A DNA stretch of 64,000 bases from Dugong dugon (GCA_030035585.1 CM057475.1:83531334-83595333); one strand, 5' to 3'; shown: positions 10,602-23,180, numbered from the stretch's first letter. Notes: a model not told the origin generated them from the letters alone. Numbers and translations are program-made.

Positions 10602-11186
10602 GTGAGTATCTGGGCTGCAGAAGGTGGCAGTGGGACAGCTCACCGAGGCTTCTCCACAGGAAAGGGGCACGGCTCAGTCCCCAACACATGGGTTCCTGCC
10701 TGCGGAGCGTGCCCCTTGACCCGCCAGCCCCACCCACCCGGGCATTGGAGCTCCCTCCTGTCCTTCCAGGAAAGCACCCTCCCTGCTTGGCCCTGTAGTG
10801 GGGGTCTTCCTCCCTCACAGCCAGTGGCTGCTCCTCCAGGCTAAGGTCATGGGCACAGCCTCAGCCTCAGGCCATTAAACCTACTCCCTAGTGCAGTGAG
10901 GACCCCACCTGGCCCCTCTCCTCACCCTGAGTACACAGGGCTCACCACCGCCCCCCACCCCCCACCCCAATCAGGCATTGGCTGCAGCCAGCCTAGCATC
11001 AGGCTGTGGCCCCGGCAGAGGAGGGAGAGAAAGGACAGCCAAATGCTGGGGTGGGGTGGGGGGACCCTCTAGGGAAGAGGCAGCCTCAGGAGAGGCAGCA
11101 GACAGCTCCAAGGGTTTCCTCGGCGGCCGCTGTGGGATTTTCATTTTGGGGCTCAGCCACAGACCTAACCACTCTCCTCCCCACAG

Positions 11187-12378
11187 CTGCTGGATGGCCT
11201 GGGAGCCCAGCCTGGGTGCCTTCTACGGGCCAGCTGCCTTCATTGTCCTGGTCACCTGCGGGTACTTCCTCTGCACCTACCTCCAGCTGCGCCGCCACCC
11301 TGAGTGCAGGTACGAGCTGCGGGACCGGACCAAGGAGCAGCAGCGGCTGGCAGCGCCGCAAGTGGGCCACGGCCACAGGGCAGGGCCAGGCACGGAGCCC
11401 AGCTACAACGGCCCAGCAGCCTCGCTGCTGCAGAACGAGCACTCCTTCAAAGCGCAGCTGCGTGCTGCCGCCTTCACGCTTTTCCTCTTCGCTGCCACCT
11501 GGGCCTTCGGGGCGCTGGCCGTGTCTCAGGGCCACTTCCTGGACATGGTCTTCAGCTGCCTGTACGGAGCCTTCTGCGTGACCCTGGGGCTCTTCGTGCT
11601 CATCCACCACTGCGCCAAGCGCGAGGACGTGTGGCACTGCTGGTGGTCCTGCTGCCCCACCCGCAGGCGCGCCGGCGCCACGCAACCTGGCGCCAACGGG
11701 GACTGCCTACAGAACTCACCGCACCCGGGCCACGCGGGCTGTGGCCACCCGCCCTCTGGCCACTGCAAGATGACCAACCTGCAGGCCGCCCAGAGCCACC
11801 CTCACTGCCTGTCGCCGGCCACGCCCTGCTGTGCCAAGATGCACTGCGAGCAGCTGATGGAGGAGGAGGCCCTGGGACGCAGCTCCGAGGACGCCTTCGG
11901 GTGCAGCGGCGAAGACGCCTTCCGGCACGGCCCACACCCGCACCTCTGCCTCCAGGGGAGGACTAATCCGCCCTTCTTCGGCCGGCCCCGAGCAGCCGAG
12001 CACGAGTATGCCTACCACATCCCGTCCAGCCTGGACGGCAGCCCCCACAGCTCGCGCACGGACAGCCCCCCCAGCTCGCTGGAGGGCCCGGCGGGCGCGC
12101 ACACGCTGGCCTGCTGCGCCCAGGGGGAGCCCTTCCCCGTGGCCAGCCAGCCCGAGGGCAGCGGCAGCAGCACCGTGCTCTATGGCTGCGCCCCGCGGTC
12201 CGGCCCAGCGCTTGGCACGGCCCATTTCGAGATGCTCCGCAGGACACAGTCCCTACCCTTTGGCGGCCCAGGGCAGAACGGAGCGCTCAAGGGCGCAGTG
12301 CTCGAGGGCCTGCCCTACAGCGCTGACAGCACGGGCAACATCCGCACGGGGCCCTGGAGGAACGAGACAACCGTGTAG
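11187..12378 (+). CDS. ADGRA1: ADGRA1 terminal coding exon and stop
   Basis: The acceptor AG is at 11,185-11,186. After one base that completes a Tyr codon, 396 codons and TAG (12,376-12,378) follow. It encodes TM5 ([20 protein letters not shown]), TM6 ([20 protein letters not shown]), TM7 ([20 protein letters not shown]) and a long cytoplasmic tail with Cys-rich patches ([14 protein letters not shown]). Extra acidic repeats SSEDAFGC / SGEDAF lie in the tail. It ends ETTV, a class I PDZ-binding end. Base composition is strongly GC-rich. The tail probably binds scaffold proteins at the membrane, and no ligand is known. Confidence 0.95.
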
Positions 12379-13155
12379 GGTGTGGGGCTCACACCAGACC
12401 CCCTGCTCCACCTCCCCTGCAACCCCCTCACACCCGTGCCCGGGAAGAGCTCGGAGCAGCGGGGCCTCTCTGCCCCGGGGTTGAGGTGGTGCCTCCAGAG
12501 CGACTTTCTGAAGCGGCTTCACTGTCAAGGACCAGAGGGCAGGCGCTCTGGGCGTCCTAGCTGAGTGACCCCCATCCTCACCACCACCACCCCTCCCGCT
12601 CCCTCTGAGCCCCTCACTGAGCCCCCGCGTCCACAGCTGTGTCCCAACTGTTCCTTAGCGTCCAGTCCTCGGGGAGTCAGGGCTTCATCTAAGGACCCCC
12701 TCCAGCCCTTGTGATTCTGGGTTGAGACTCTGCGTATGCCGCCCCTCCGTAGGTCCCCACCCCACCGACCACACCTGTGTAGATGCATTCACGGGATGTT
12801 TCCTCATGTCTAATGTGGCTTTTCTCAAAGGTCTGTTCTGAGGGTGGTGCCAGCGGAGTCGCGGGCACCCTGGGCCCCAGCTCTCATGCAGCCCTGCCTC
12901 TCCCGGTGTCTCAGCCTGCATTCTCGCTGGGGACCCAGCACCGCACCGGCAACTACCATTCCAGGCTGCCCTGCCCCGCCCCGCAGCCTGGGCCACATCA
13001 CAACACCTGAAGCCATCGGAGTACTCAGGGGCCACGTGGGGTGCAGGAGGGGCCTCTGCCCTGGAAATGCCCAAACATGCATTAGTGGAGCCCACTTACC
13101 TGGATTCCCTCCCAACACAGGCGCTGGGAACAATAAAGTTCTCTGTTGCAAACAG
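12379..13155 (+). other. ADGRA1: ADGRA1 3' UTR
   Basis: This is the sequence after the TAG stop. No other coding signal is seen. It ends shortly after the poly(A) signal at 13,132-13,137. The length of about 775 bases is a prediction from the first good signal, and longer forms are possible. Confidence 0.7.
13132..13137 (+). terminator. ADGRA1: ADGRA1 poly(A) signal
   Basis: A canonical AATAAA is followed within about 20 bases by 'gttctctgttgca', a GT/T-rich element suited to cleavage-factor binding. It is the first AATAAA after the stop codon. Confidence 0.75.
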
Positions 13156-13331
13156 CGAGAGCGCTGGCAGATAGGAGGTTGTGACGGACAGAATCACTTC
13201 CCTGTGCGCGTTTCCATGAACATCTGGGCACATCCATGACCATGAGCCCATCACACAAGGGGGCTCTCTGGTCCCCTCGAGGCTGAATCTCCTGGACCTG
13301 GACCCTCCCCCCATCCCAATCGGCAACTCGT

Positions 13332-13672
13332 GTGCACATGCACGCACATACACACTCAGATCTAGATATACACACTCAGATCTATACATACACACTTGCA
13401 CACACACATATACGCACACATGCACACCACAATCACACTCACACAAACTCTCAGACACACACTGGTAACCCACTCACATGCTCACACACTCACCCTCACA
13501 CACAATCCTCACAGTCTCGCATGTTTGTACACTCACACACATACACATACACACTCATACACACACATATGCTCATGCACGATGACCTTTACACTTCTCA
13601 CACCTGCACACTCAGTTACACACTGTCACACACACACACTCTCTCACACACACAAACTCAGAAGTAACATGT
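13332..13672. repeat. CA-rich simple repeat
   Basis: This is an imperfect (CA)n tract with CACATG, CACTCA and CATACA variants. It yields artefact frames rich in Thr-His. It lies about 180 bases after the ADGRA1 poly(A) site. Confidence 0.9.
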
Positions 13673-14585
13673 TTTCCTAGCCTTGGGAACCCTGGGTTGT
13701 AATCCCCACTGTGCCCTTTGCAGACACTGTGGGCCAGTCAGCTGCAGCTGTCCCCACTGTGGTTGTGCTGATGCGTAGTGGGTGGGTCGCGCCAGGGAAA
13801 AGGGTTCCCACACGCACACCTCAGAGGAGCAGTGGGCCGGTGTCCTGCTCCGCCGCGATGAGAGCCTCATTCCCGGTGTAAATGCGCAGATCTGTGCTAG
13901 GCGCTGTACTTCCCTGTGTTTGCGCAAACACGCATGGTGTCTGTACCCTCACCACCATGTACCAGGCACATCGAGAATCCCACGTGTCCTTAAAGCCCGC
14001 TGGAGGCACCAGCAGCCTCTGCTTCTACCACTGTTGGGTCGGTGTCACCTCCACACACCTGCTTTGGTAGCCGGCACAGCCACAGCGACACCCTGCCCGG
14101 CCTGCTGTAGTGGCAAAGCAGGCTCAGACAAAATACAGTAGCTGTGTTGTTGGCTGTGAGGCTGGTTCCTGGTCTCTTGCTTACGACAGGGGACTGGCCT
14201 CATGGGTGCATGGCCCCTACTCTGCACCCAGGGTCCAGGGCTGGCTGGGGAGTCCATTGGGTTGCACTTCGAACCCAGGCCCCCTCACAGGGGTGTCTGA
14301 TAGCCTCCTTCCAGCCCTCGGCACCCCTGCAAGACAGAGAGCGTGCTTCATCGTTCAAACCAAAGAGAGTTACACTGACTATTAAACCTCGGTGTGTTCC
14401 AATGTTGGTTTAGCCTCATGAGTCCACTTGGGAACAGTGTTGTGACATATTCCATTTCATGCTGTGCTGTGGAGCATACAATTCACAGCCTAGCTACAGT
14501 GTAGGAGAGCTTAGTGTGGCGCAAGCTTCAGAAAGGATTGTGGACGGTAGATCTGATCGCAATCCTGTTGTCTGAGATCTAATTT
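13673..14585. other. Intergenic, nothing recognised
   Basis: Moderately GC-rich unique-looking sequence. Short open frames have no recognisable domain, and none has conserved-looking splice sites. No repeat family is recognised. Confidence 0.5.
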
Positions 14586-14960
14586 TGTGTCACTTCCTTT
14601 GTGCATTTGTGTGCAGCTATGTGTGCACATGCTCGTGAGTGTATGTGCATATTGTGAGGGGTTTGTGAAGCGGTGAGTGTGAGTGGAAGTGAATGTGACT
14701 GTAGTGTGAATGTGTGTGGGTGTGTGTGAGGGACTACTAAATGGAGGGTTGAGTGTGTGTGAGTGTGTGAATATATGTGCCTGTGTGTAAGTACATGAAG
14801 AGTCACGTGTTTGCATTTGTATGTGTAAGTGTGTATGCACGTGTGTATGTGTTTGCATGTGTAAGTGCCTTGTGTTGGTGTGAATGTGAATGTGAGTGCA
14901 TTGTGTGAGTACATGAGGGTGCATGTGTATGAGTGTGTGTTTGTGTATAAATTTGTGTGT
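14586..14960. repeat. TG-rich simple repeat
   Basis: An imperfect (TG)n tract with GTGAGTG, GTATGTG and GTGCATG variants. It is on the opposite strand sense to the CA tract at 13,332 and ends at the left LTR of the MaLR provirus. Confidence 0.9.
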
Positions 14961-14965
14961 GCTTG

Positions 14966-15378
14966 AGTCTTAGTTATCTAGTGCTGCTATAATAGAAATA
15001 CCATAAGTAGGTGGCTTTAACAAACTGAAATCTATTTTCTCACAGTTTAGGAATCTAGAAGTCTGAACTGAAGACACCACCTGTAGGCTTTCTCTCTCTG
15101 TCAGTACTGGGGAAATGTCCTTATCTCTTCATCTTCTGTTTCCTGGTTCCTTGGAGATCTCCTTGTGGCTTGGCATCTATTTCCCCCCACCTCCCTACCC
15201 CCGCTTGCTTGTTTAATCTCTTTTACATCTCAAAAGAAATTGACTCAAGACACAACGTACACTAATCCTGCCTCATTAACATAACAAAGACAACCCATTC
15301 CAAAATGGGATTATAACCACAAGCATAGAGGTTAGGATTACCACACATATTTTTGGGGAACACAATTCAATCATAACA
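14966..15378 (-). repeat. MaLR LTR (left; 3' LTR of the provirus)
   Basis: It starts '(ag)tcttagttatctagtgctgctata' and ends 'caatcataaca' when read on the + strand, the reverse of the family's TG...CA ends. The following 'tttcaccctttgg' is the complement of a purine-rich tract, which confirms that this is the 3' LTR of an antisense provirus. Confidence 0.8.
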
Positions 15379-15685
15379 TTTCACCCTTTGGCCCTCAAAA
15401 ATTCATGTCCTTACCACATGAAAAACACATTAAGCCCTTCACATCATCCCAAAAGTCTTCAGTCCACTCCAAGTCCAAAACCTCATCTTCTGAACCATCT
15501 AAATCAAATATGGGTTGGACTTTAGGCAGATTCTATCCCGGGACAAAATTCTTCTTCATCTGTGAACCTCTGAAATCTAGAGCATAAGTTATCTATGTCC
15601 AAAGTACAGTGGTAGAACAGGCACAAGGTAGAAATTTCTGTCACAAATGGGAGAAATTGGAGGGAAAGAAGGAATAACAGGCACC
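15379..15685 (-). mobile_element. MaLR internal sequence, left part
   Basis: Reverse-complement MaLR interior up to the RTE insertion site. The duplication AAGCAAGT (15,686-15,693) marks the break. It is non-coding because of stops. Confidence 0.7.
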
Positions 15686-15693
15686 AAGCAAGT

Positions 15694-18600
15694 GTAAACA
15701 CATCTGTCAGTTTGTTGTACTATGGTGGCTTGCATGTTGCTGTGATGCTGGAAGCTATGCCACCAGTATTTCAAATACCAGCAGGGTCACCCATGCTGGA
15801 CAGGTTTCAGCACAGCTTCCAGACTAAGACAGACTAGGAAGAAGGAGCTGGCAGTCTACTTCTGAAAAAATTGGCCAGTGAAAACATTATGAATAGCAGT
15901 GGAACATTGTCTGATATACAGCCGGAAGATGAGTGCATCAGGTTGGAAGGCACTCAAAATACAACTGGGGAAGAGCTGCCTCTTCAAAGTCGAGTTGACC
16001 TTAATGACATGGATAGAGTCAAGCTTTCAGGATCTTCATTTGCTGATGAGGCATGACTCAAAATGAGAAGAAACAGCTGCAAACATCCATTAATAATCAG
16101 AGCATGGAATGTATGAAGTATGAATCTAGGAAAATTGGAAATTGTCAAAAATGAAATGGAATACATAAACTTCGATATCCTAGGCATTAATGAGCTGAAA
16201 CAGACATTTTCAATTGGACAGTCATATGGTCTACTATGCCAGGAATGACAAATTGAAGAGGAATGGTGTCACATTCACTGTCAAAAAGAGCATGTCATGA
16301 TCAATCCTGAAGTCCAATGTTGTCAGTGATAGGATAATAGCCATACTTCTATAAGGAGGATCAGTTAATATGACAATATTAAAATTTATGCACCAACTAC
16401 TAATGCCAAAGATGAGGAAATTGAAGATTTTTACCAACTTCTGCAATCTGAAATTGATTAAACATGCAATCAACACACATTTATAATTACTGGTGATTGG
16501 AATGGGAAAGTTGGAAACAAAGAAGAAGAACCGTTAGTTGGAAAATATGGCCTTGATGATAGAAACAACAGCAGAGACGGCATGATAGAATTTTCCAAGA
16601 CCAATGTCTTATTCGTGGCAAAAACCTTTTTTCAACAACATGAACAACAAGTATACATGTGGACTTCACCAGATGGAAAACACAGGAATCAAATTGACTA
16701 CATCTATGGATAGAGATGTTGGAAAAGCTCAATATCATCAGTCAGAATAAGGGCAGGGGCCCACTGTGGAACAACTAATTGTTCATATGCAAGTTCGCAT
16801 TGAAACTGAAGAAAAGTAAAACAAGAGAGCCAAAGTACAATCTTGAGTATATATCCCTTGAATTTAGAGACCATCTCAAGAAGAGATTTGATGCATTGAA
16901 CACTAACGACGGAACACCAGATCAGTTGTGAGAAGACATCATACATGAAGAAAGAAAAAAGGCATTAAAAATATGGGAAAGAAAGAAAAGACCAAAACGG
17001 ATATCAGAAGAGACTCTGAAACTTACTCTTGAACGTAGAGCAGCTGAAAGGAGTGGAAGAAATGATGAAATAAAAGAAATGAACAGAAAATTTCAAAGGA
17101 TAGCTCAAGAAGACAAAGTAAAGTATTACAATGAAATACGTAAAGACCTGGAGTTAGAAAACCAAAAGGGAAGAACACGCTCCACATTTCTCAAGCTAAA
17201 AGAACTGAAGAAAAAATTCAAGTTCCAAGTTTCAATTTTGAAAGATTCCATGGGCAAAATATTGAAAGACTCAGGAGTCATCAAAAGACAATGGAAGAAA
17301 TACACAATCACTATACCAAAAAGAATTAGTTGATGTTCACCCATTTCAGGAGGTAGCATATGAACAAGAACCAGTAGTACCAGAGGAAAAAGTCCAAGCT
17401 GCACTGAAGGCATTGGTGCAAAACAAGGCTCCAGGAATTGACAGAATACCAACTGAGATGTTTCAACAAACAGATGCAGCGCTGGAGGTGCTTACTCTTC
17501 TTAGCCAAGAAATTTGGAAGACAGCTACCAGGCCAACCGACCAGAAGAGATTCATATTTATGCCCATTCCCAAGAACGATGGTCCAACAGAATATGGAAA
17601 TTATTGAACAATATTATTAATACCACATGCAAGTAAAATTTTGATGAAAAGAATTCAAAAACGGTTGCAGCAGTACATTGCCAGGAACTGCCAGAAATTC
17701 AAACAGATGCAGAAGAGGATGTGGAATGAGGGATATCATTGCTCATATCAGATGGATCTTGCCTGAAAGCAGAGAATACCAGAAAGATGTTTACCTGTGT
17801 TTCATTGACTATGCAAAGGCTTTTGACTGTATGGATCATAACAAATTATGGATACCATTGTGAAGAATGGGAATTCCAGAACACTTAATTGTGCTCATGC
17901 CGAAACTGTACAGAGACCAACAGGCTGTTGTTTGAACAGAACGAGGGGATGCTGTGTGGTTTAAAATTAGGAAAGGTGTGTGTCAGGGCTGTATCCTTTC
18001 ATCATACTTATTCAATCTGTATGCTGAGCAAATAATCCAAGAAGCTGGACTATATGAAAAAGAACTTGACATCAGGATTGGAGGAAGACTCAGTAACAAG
18101 CTACATTATGCAGATGACCGAACCTTGCTTGCTGAAAGTAAGGAGGACTTGCTGATGAAGATCAAAGACTACAGCCTTCAGTATGGATTGCACCCCAACA
18201 TAAAGAAAACAAAAATCCTCACAACTGGAGCAATAAGCAACATCATGATAAATGGAGAAAATATTGAAGTTGTCAAGGATTTCATTTCACTTGGATCCAC
18301 AATCAACACCCATGGAAACAGCAGTCGAGAAATCAAAGGATGAATTGCACTGGGCAAATCTGCTGCAAAAGACCTCTTTAAAGTGTCCAAAGCAGTCACT
18401 TTGAGGAGTAAGGTACCCCTGACCCAAGCCATGGTATTTCCAGTTGTCTCATATGCATGCAAAAGCTGGACAATGAGTAAGGAAGATCAAAGAAAAATCG
18501 ATGCCTTTGAATTATGATGTTGGCAAAAAATATTCACTATATCATGGACTGCCAGAAGAATAAAAAAGTCTGTCTTCAAAGAATACAGCCAGGGTGCTCC

Positions 18601-18861
18601 TTGGAAGTGAGGATGGTGAGACTTCATCTCACATACTTTGGACATGTTGTCAGGAGGGACCACTCCCTGGAAAAGGACATCATGCTTGGTAAGGTAGAAA
18701 AAGAGGAAGTCCCTCGATAAGATGGATTGACACAGTGGGTGTAACAATGGGCTCAAACGTAGCAATGATTGTGACGATGGCACGGGACCAGATAGGGCTT
18801 CATTCTGTTGTACATAGGGTCACTGAGAGTTGGAACCAACTCACTAACACCTAACAACAAC
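15694..18861 (+). mobile_element. RTE-type LINE copy 1, near full length, defective
   Basis: This is a 3,168-base element flanked by a perfect 8-bp duplication AAGCAAGT (15,686-15,693 and 18,862-18,869). The 5' part up to about 16,080 is a leader, then comes a single long ORF region: an AP-type endonuclease start (about 16,080-16,730), a linker rich in Lys/Glu (17,079-17,333), then reverse transcriptase. The 3' end is 'cctaacaacaacaa' with no long poly(A), as in RTE elements. Stops and frameshifts break the ORF many times. It inserted into the MaLR interior. Confidence 0.9.
17400..18600 (+). pseudogene. RTE copy 1 reverse transcriptase remnant
   Basis: RT blocks are seen in several frames: APGIDRIPTEMF (about 17,428-17,463), CFIDYAKAFDCMD (about 17,801-17,839, first Asp), KGVCQGCILSSYLFNLY and LHYADD (about 18,103-18,120, catalytic YADD). 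The open part 17,954-18,343 holds the YADD block. At least three stops or frameshifts lie between blocks, so no enzyme is made. Confidence 0.85.
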
Positions 18862-18869
18862 AAGCAAGT

Positions 18870-20291
18870 CCACAACCCAGCGGAACAATTACATTAGCTT
18901 TCAAAGCTTGAAAATAATCCTCTGTTCTTTGGAACCATCTGGGCAAGGGCCTCACACTCCAGACTCTGGATTCTGGGTGGAGGCCCGTTGTCTCTGGGCT
19001 TCAGCTCTGCCCTCCAGGCCCACTGGGATGGTAACTGCTCCCTCGGCTTTAGGCGACCCATTCTCCTAGTCCATCTGAGTGGCAACCCCACTCCCTCAGC
19101 CCTGGCAGGCCCTATACTTCTGCCCCTTGGGCATGGCAGCCCCCTCAGCTTTGGGCAGCAGCCCCATCCCCCTGGCACTCATGCATTGCAGCCCACACTC
19201 CATAACTGAGTTGGTGAAGATCTGTCTCTTTGAAACCTAGGAAACCATGGCCCCACCCTTTGAAACTGGGGCAGCTCTGTTTCCTGTCCTCCTTCCAACA
19301 GTATTGCTGATCTCCAAGCTGCTCCAGGGATAGTTCTTTTCTTTTCTTGGAGGGCAACAGATGTAGCTCATTTGTCCTGTTTCCTTCCTGTAGTTCCAAG
19401 AGGCAGACAACTTCCTTTCCTTCCCTTTTTTTCTGTCCCCTTCAGTCTAAAGTGATGGGTTTCTGCTGTGGTAATTGGTTAGATCCATCAGCTAAGGGCT
19501 TAATCTCTTTCACAAAAGATTGTGTAGCCATGCTGTTGGTGAAATATCTAAGACATGTGTTCTTAGCTCATACAACAGAATTTTCCACATCTTTAAGTTT
19601 TGTTTTCATTTTGCACAGTTCGTTTTTAAGTCTATCTCTATCCTCTCGCATTTTACTATAAACAGCAAGAGAAACCAAGCGGCCCCTTTAAGGTCTTGCT
19701 TAGAAATCTCCTCAGCCAAATATCCAGGTTCATTACTTACAGGTTCTACCTCCTACAAAACATTGAATATAATTCAGACAAGTTCTTTGCCACTGCATAA
19801 AAAGCATCTCCCCTTCCTCCGTTGTCCAATCACATGTTCATCATTTTCTTTGAAAGCCTCAGCAGAAGCACATTTAATGTCTACGTATCTAGCAACGTTC
19901 TGTATTCTTTAAGATGATGGAGACTTTCTCTATAGCTCTCCTCACTTCCTTTTGAGCCCTCTCCAGGGTTGCCTTTGACATCCATAATTCTACCAACAGT
20001 CTCTTCAAGGCAATCTAGGCTTTTACTACTGCTGTTGTTGTTGTTGAGTTGGTTCTGACTCACAGTGACCCTACAGGATAGAGTAGAACTGCCCCATAGA
20101 GTTTCCAAGGAGCAGCTGGTGGATTTGAACTGCCGACCTTTTGGTTAGCAGCAGAGCTCTTAACCACTACTCCACCAGGGCTTTAGGCATCTTAAAACTC
20201 TCCCAGCCTCCACCCATTACCCAATTCCAAAATCACTTCCACATTTTAGGTATCTGTTACGGCAGCACCCGTACTTCTTAGTACCAAGTTC
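18870..20291 (-). mobile_element. MaLR internal sequence, right part
   Basis: The interior of the antisense MaLR provirus continues after the RTE. Near its right end 'cttcttagtaccaa' (20,275-20,288) is the complement of a TTGGTAC-type primer binding site, placed directly before the right LTR. An AfroSINE lies inside. No open gag frame remains. Confidence 0.7.
20022..20182 (-). mobile_element. AfroSINE in the MaLR interior
   Basis: The reversed SINE carries the gttgttgttgttgagttgg tail, the 'gaccctacaggatagagtagaactg' middle and a tRNA-type head with the B-box complement 'ggatttgaactgc'. It ends 'ccaccagggc'. Confidence 0.85.
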
Positions 20292-21003
20292 TGTCTTAGT
20301 TATCTAGTGTTACTATAACAGAAATACCGTAAATGGGTGGCTATAAGAAACAGAAATTTATTTTCTCATAGTTTAGAAGACTAGAAGTCCAAATTCAGGG
20401 CACCAGCTCTAGGGGAAGGCTTTCCCTCTCTGTTGGTTCTGGGGGAAGGTCCCTGTCTCATCTTCTTTTTCCTGTTTCCTTGGAAATCTTCATGTGGCTT
20501 GGCATCTATCTTCCCTACCCCCACCCTCTGCTTGCTCATTTAATCTCTTTTAGATCTCAAAAGAGATTGACTCAAAATACACCCTACACGAATACTGCCT
20601 AATTAACATAACAAAGACAACACATTCCCAAATGGGATTATAACCACAGACATAAAGAATAGGATTTACAACACAAACCTGTCTTGGAAGAAGTACTGCC
20701 AAAATGCTCCTTAGAAGCGAGCATAGCGACTTGTGTCATGTATGTTGGACATGTTATCAGGAGGGGCCAGTTCTTGGAGAAGGACATCATGCTCGGTAAA
20801 GTACAGCATCAACGAGAAAGAGGAAGATCCTCAATGAGATGGATTGACACAGTGGCTGTAACAATGGGCTAAAATATAGCAATGATTGTGATGGCGCAGA
20901 ACCAGGCAGTGTTTTGTTCTGTTGTACATGAGGTGGCTATGGGTCAGAACCAACTCGAGGGCACCTAACAACATTTTGGGGGGACACAATTCAATCCATA
21001 ACA
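20292..21003 (-). repeat. MaLR LTR (right; 5' LTR of the provirus), split
   Basis: It starts TGTCTTAGTTATCTAG and ends ATAACA on the + strand. Its two parts, 20,292 to about 20,671 and about 20,971-21,003, match the left LTR continuously once the RTE fragment between them is removed. Confidence 0.8.
20672..20970 (+). mobile_element. RTE LINE 3' fragment inside the MaLR LTR
   Basis: It matches the last 300 bases of the three larger RTE copies: 'gtcttggaagaagta', 'ggacatgttatcaggagg', 'ttgacacagtggctgtaacaatgg', ending 'cacctaacaac'. It is 5'-truncated. It is younger than the LTR it interrupts. Confidence 0.85.
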
Positions 21004-23180
21004 GCATGTGTGTGAGTATGTAAAGGTGCATTGTGTGAGTGCGTGTGCTCTAGAGAGACAAGTGAAGTGCTTCCCCCTGCCTCTGCCCATTGTGACCTGC
21101 ACGGCCACCCTCCCCTCTCACTCAGGGACGACACGAACCCAGGCCCTGAGAAGCAAGAGTCCCAGTGGGCAGCACGTGGTTCTCTGTGCAGGATGCGAGC
21201 GGCCCCGGACTGAGTGGCCCCAGACGCAAGCGGCCCCAAGGTCTCTCAGAGCGGAAGTGGCCGCCTCATCGTGCTGCACGGGAGTGGCCCCAGCAGCATC
21301 ACGATGTTCAGTGCAGCTCTGGACCTTCTGGAAAGCTCACCGTGCAACTCGGACGGTTATGTCACTGTGTCTGCTGGCATGGCCAGCAGTGCCATCTGCA
21401 GAGCCCACACAGACAGCTCACCATAGTATGACCGCCAGACAGACTGGAGCAGCCCCTGCCCACTCCCTACCCTACCTCCTTAGCCCCCAGAACATGCTCA
21501 CCCAGCCACCTTTGAGCAGAACCCTGACAGGGGCTTTGGGCAGCTGAGGGACTCCAAGTCTGCCCACAGGGCTGGGGGCTGGCAAGTTCTACGCCCACAG
21601 GGCTGGGTGCTGGCGGGCTCTATGCCGGGCAGGGGTAGAGATTGTGACAGCAGCGCCGGGATGCCTGTCCCCACCCAGCCAGGCAGCTGGGAGGGCAGTC
21701 CCAGCAGGTGCACAGCTGGCCCCATGGTTTCTTAGTGAGAGGTGGGCAATCTGCCATCTCCATGGACTTTCCGTAGCTCAGGCTCCCTCCTGCTGAGGCC
21801 CCATCCACCCCAGCACCCTGGTGCTGCCGCCTGCTCCGGGGGCCCAGCTTGTCCTGGCAGACACCAGGCCAGCATTGAGTCATCTGGCTCTCTGGCCGTG
21901 CTTCGGATCACCCTGTGCTGCCCTGGGGCATTGTCCTTCAGGAGCAGCTCCTCCCTGAGCAAACCTTCTGTGGGTTTTTCCTTACATGTTCAAAAGAGAC
22001 TTTGCAAGAGAGGCCTCCAAACCTGCAGCTGGAAACAGACAAGATCCATGGGTCTCCTGTTCTGTCTGGCTTTGCAAATTCTATACAGGATTTGGAGAGA
22101 GGAGGCAGGGCGGCAGACCCATAGACATTTCTGGAGCCAGACCTTTGGACAGTGGCCAGCAAGAAGTGCTGGCTTCTCGAGCCTCGGGACGTCTGGAGCA
22201 GAAGTGCCCCCCTCAGTGAGAAGGAGGGGGAAAGGGGAGCAGGCAAGGCCTGGCACACCTAGGGGCTTCAGGGGAACAGGCGTTGAGTCAACCCAGGCTT
22301 CCTGAAGGAAGGGATAAAATGTCAGAGGGAGCCAGGGGGGACCAGCTAGGGATGGGGCAGACCCCAGGAGGGCCGGGGTCAAGTGGAGGGATCAGTCCTT
22401 ACGATAAGCACAAGAGCCAGAAAGGGGCCTCTGTGGCTGGAAGGAAGAGGTCAAGACAAGGTCTGTCCAGGAGGGTGAGGAAGGTGGCCACACCCTTTGT
22501 GCTCTGGCCCCCAATATCAGGACCCAGCCATTTCATCCCCCCACCCCACCTGCAAAGTGCTCACTGGAACTTGGGCCTGAGACTGAATCCAACCCTCACA
22601 GTGATGTCAGCATCTGAGTGGGCCGGGGCTGTACAAATCTCACCCTGACACCAGAAAACAGACCAACCATCTGGAGCCTGCTCCTTACAACCCAGAGCTC
22701 AGAGCAGGTGACACAGCATCAGAGAGGCCAGCAGGGCAGGCGTTGTTGGGGATGCTCATTCCTATAGTGCCTTTGACGAGGGCTTGAGGGGCTAATCATG
22801 GGAGCTTCACTTTGGGGACCCTGACTCTGTGGTGGCACAGCCTCGCAAGAACAGGTAGGAGCAGCTGCTGCACCAGGTGGGCGGCGATGGCAGAGGCACA
22901 GAGTAGGGAGGGCCCAGCGCTCCTGGCCGCAAGCCGGCACAACTCAGGGAGGGCTGGCTGGGCCAGGAGAGCCTAGAACCCGAGGTAAGTGACAGCGCTG
23001 AGATAGGGTTGCAGACTCATGTCTGGGCTCAGGGTGGAGGCCTGGGCAGGAAGTACAGATGTGGGCATTGTCAGTGCTCGGGTGGGACTGGATGAGATTA
23101 CTCAAGGACACAATGCAAAGAGAGCCAGGCCATGACTCCTCCTGGCACAAAATTTAAGGGTGCACCAAAAAGCTCAGTAA
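21004..23180. other. Intergenic GC-rich sequence, no gene recognised
   Basis: There are overlapping frames up to 187 codons on both strands (for example 21,742-22,305), but none matches a known family. Composition-driven open frames are expected here. I see no repeat family and no splice structure linked to either gene. Confidence 0.5.

Larger units (their letters stand above)
14966..21003 (-). mobile_element. MaLR-like (ERVL-MaLR) provirus, antisense, carrying later insertions
   Basis: Two related LTRs flank internal sequence that reads as the reverse complement of a MaLR interior ('tttcaccctttggccctcaaaaattcatgtcc' type start). The flanking 5-mers GCTTG (14,961-14,965) and GCATG (21,004-21,008) are a likely target duplication with one mismatch. 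Later insertions are an RTE LINE (15,694-18,861), an AfroSINE (about 20,022-20,182) and an RTE 3' fragment in the right LTR (about 20,672-20,970). No retroviral frame survives. Confidence 0.8.

Noticed and set aside
11086-12247. Several antisense and alternate-frame ORFs (up to 220 codons) over the ADGRA1 last exon
   Set aside because: They are shadows of the GC-rich ADGRA1 coding exon, whose sense frame matches a known receptor.
21742-22305. 187-codon frame between the two genes
   Set aside because: No domain, no similarity that I recognise, no conserved neighbours, and overlapping frames of similar size on the other strand.
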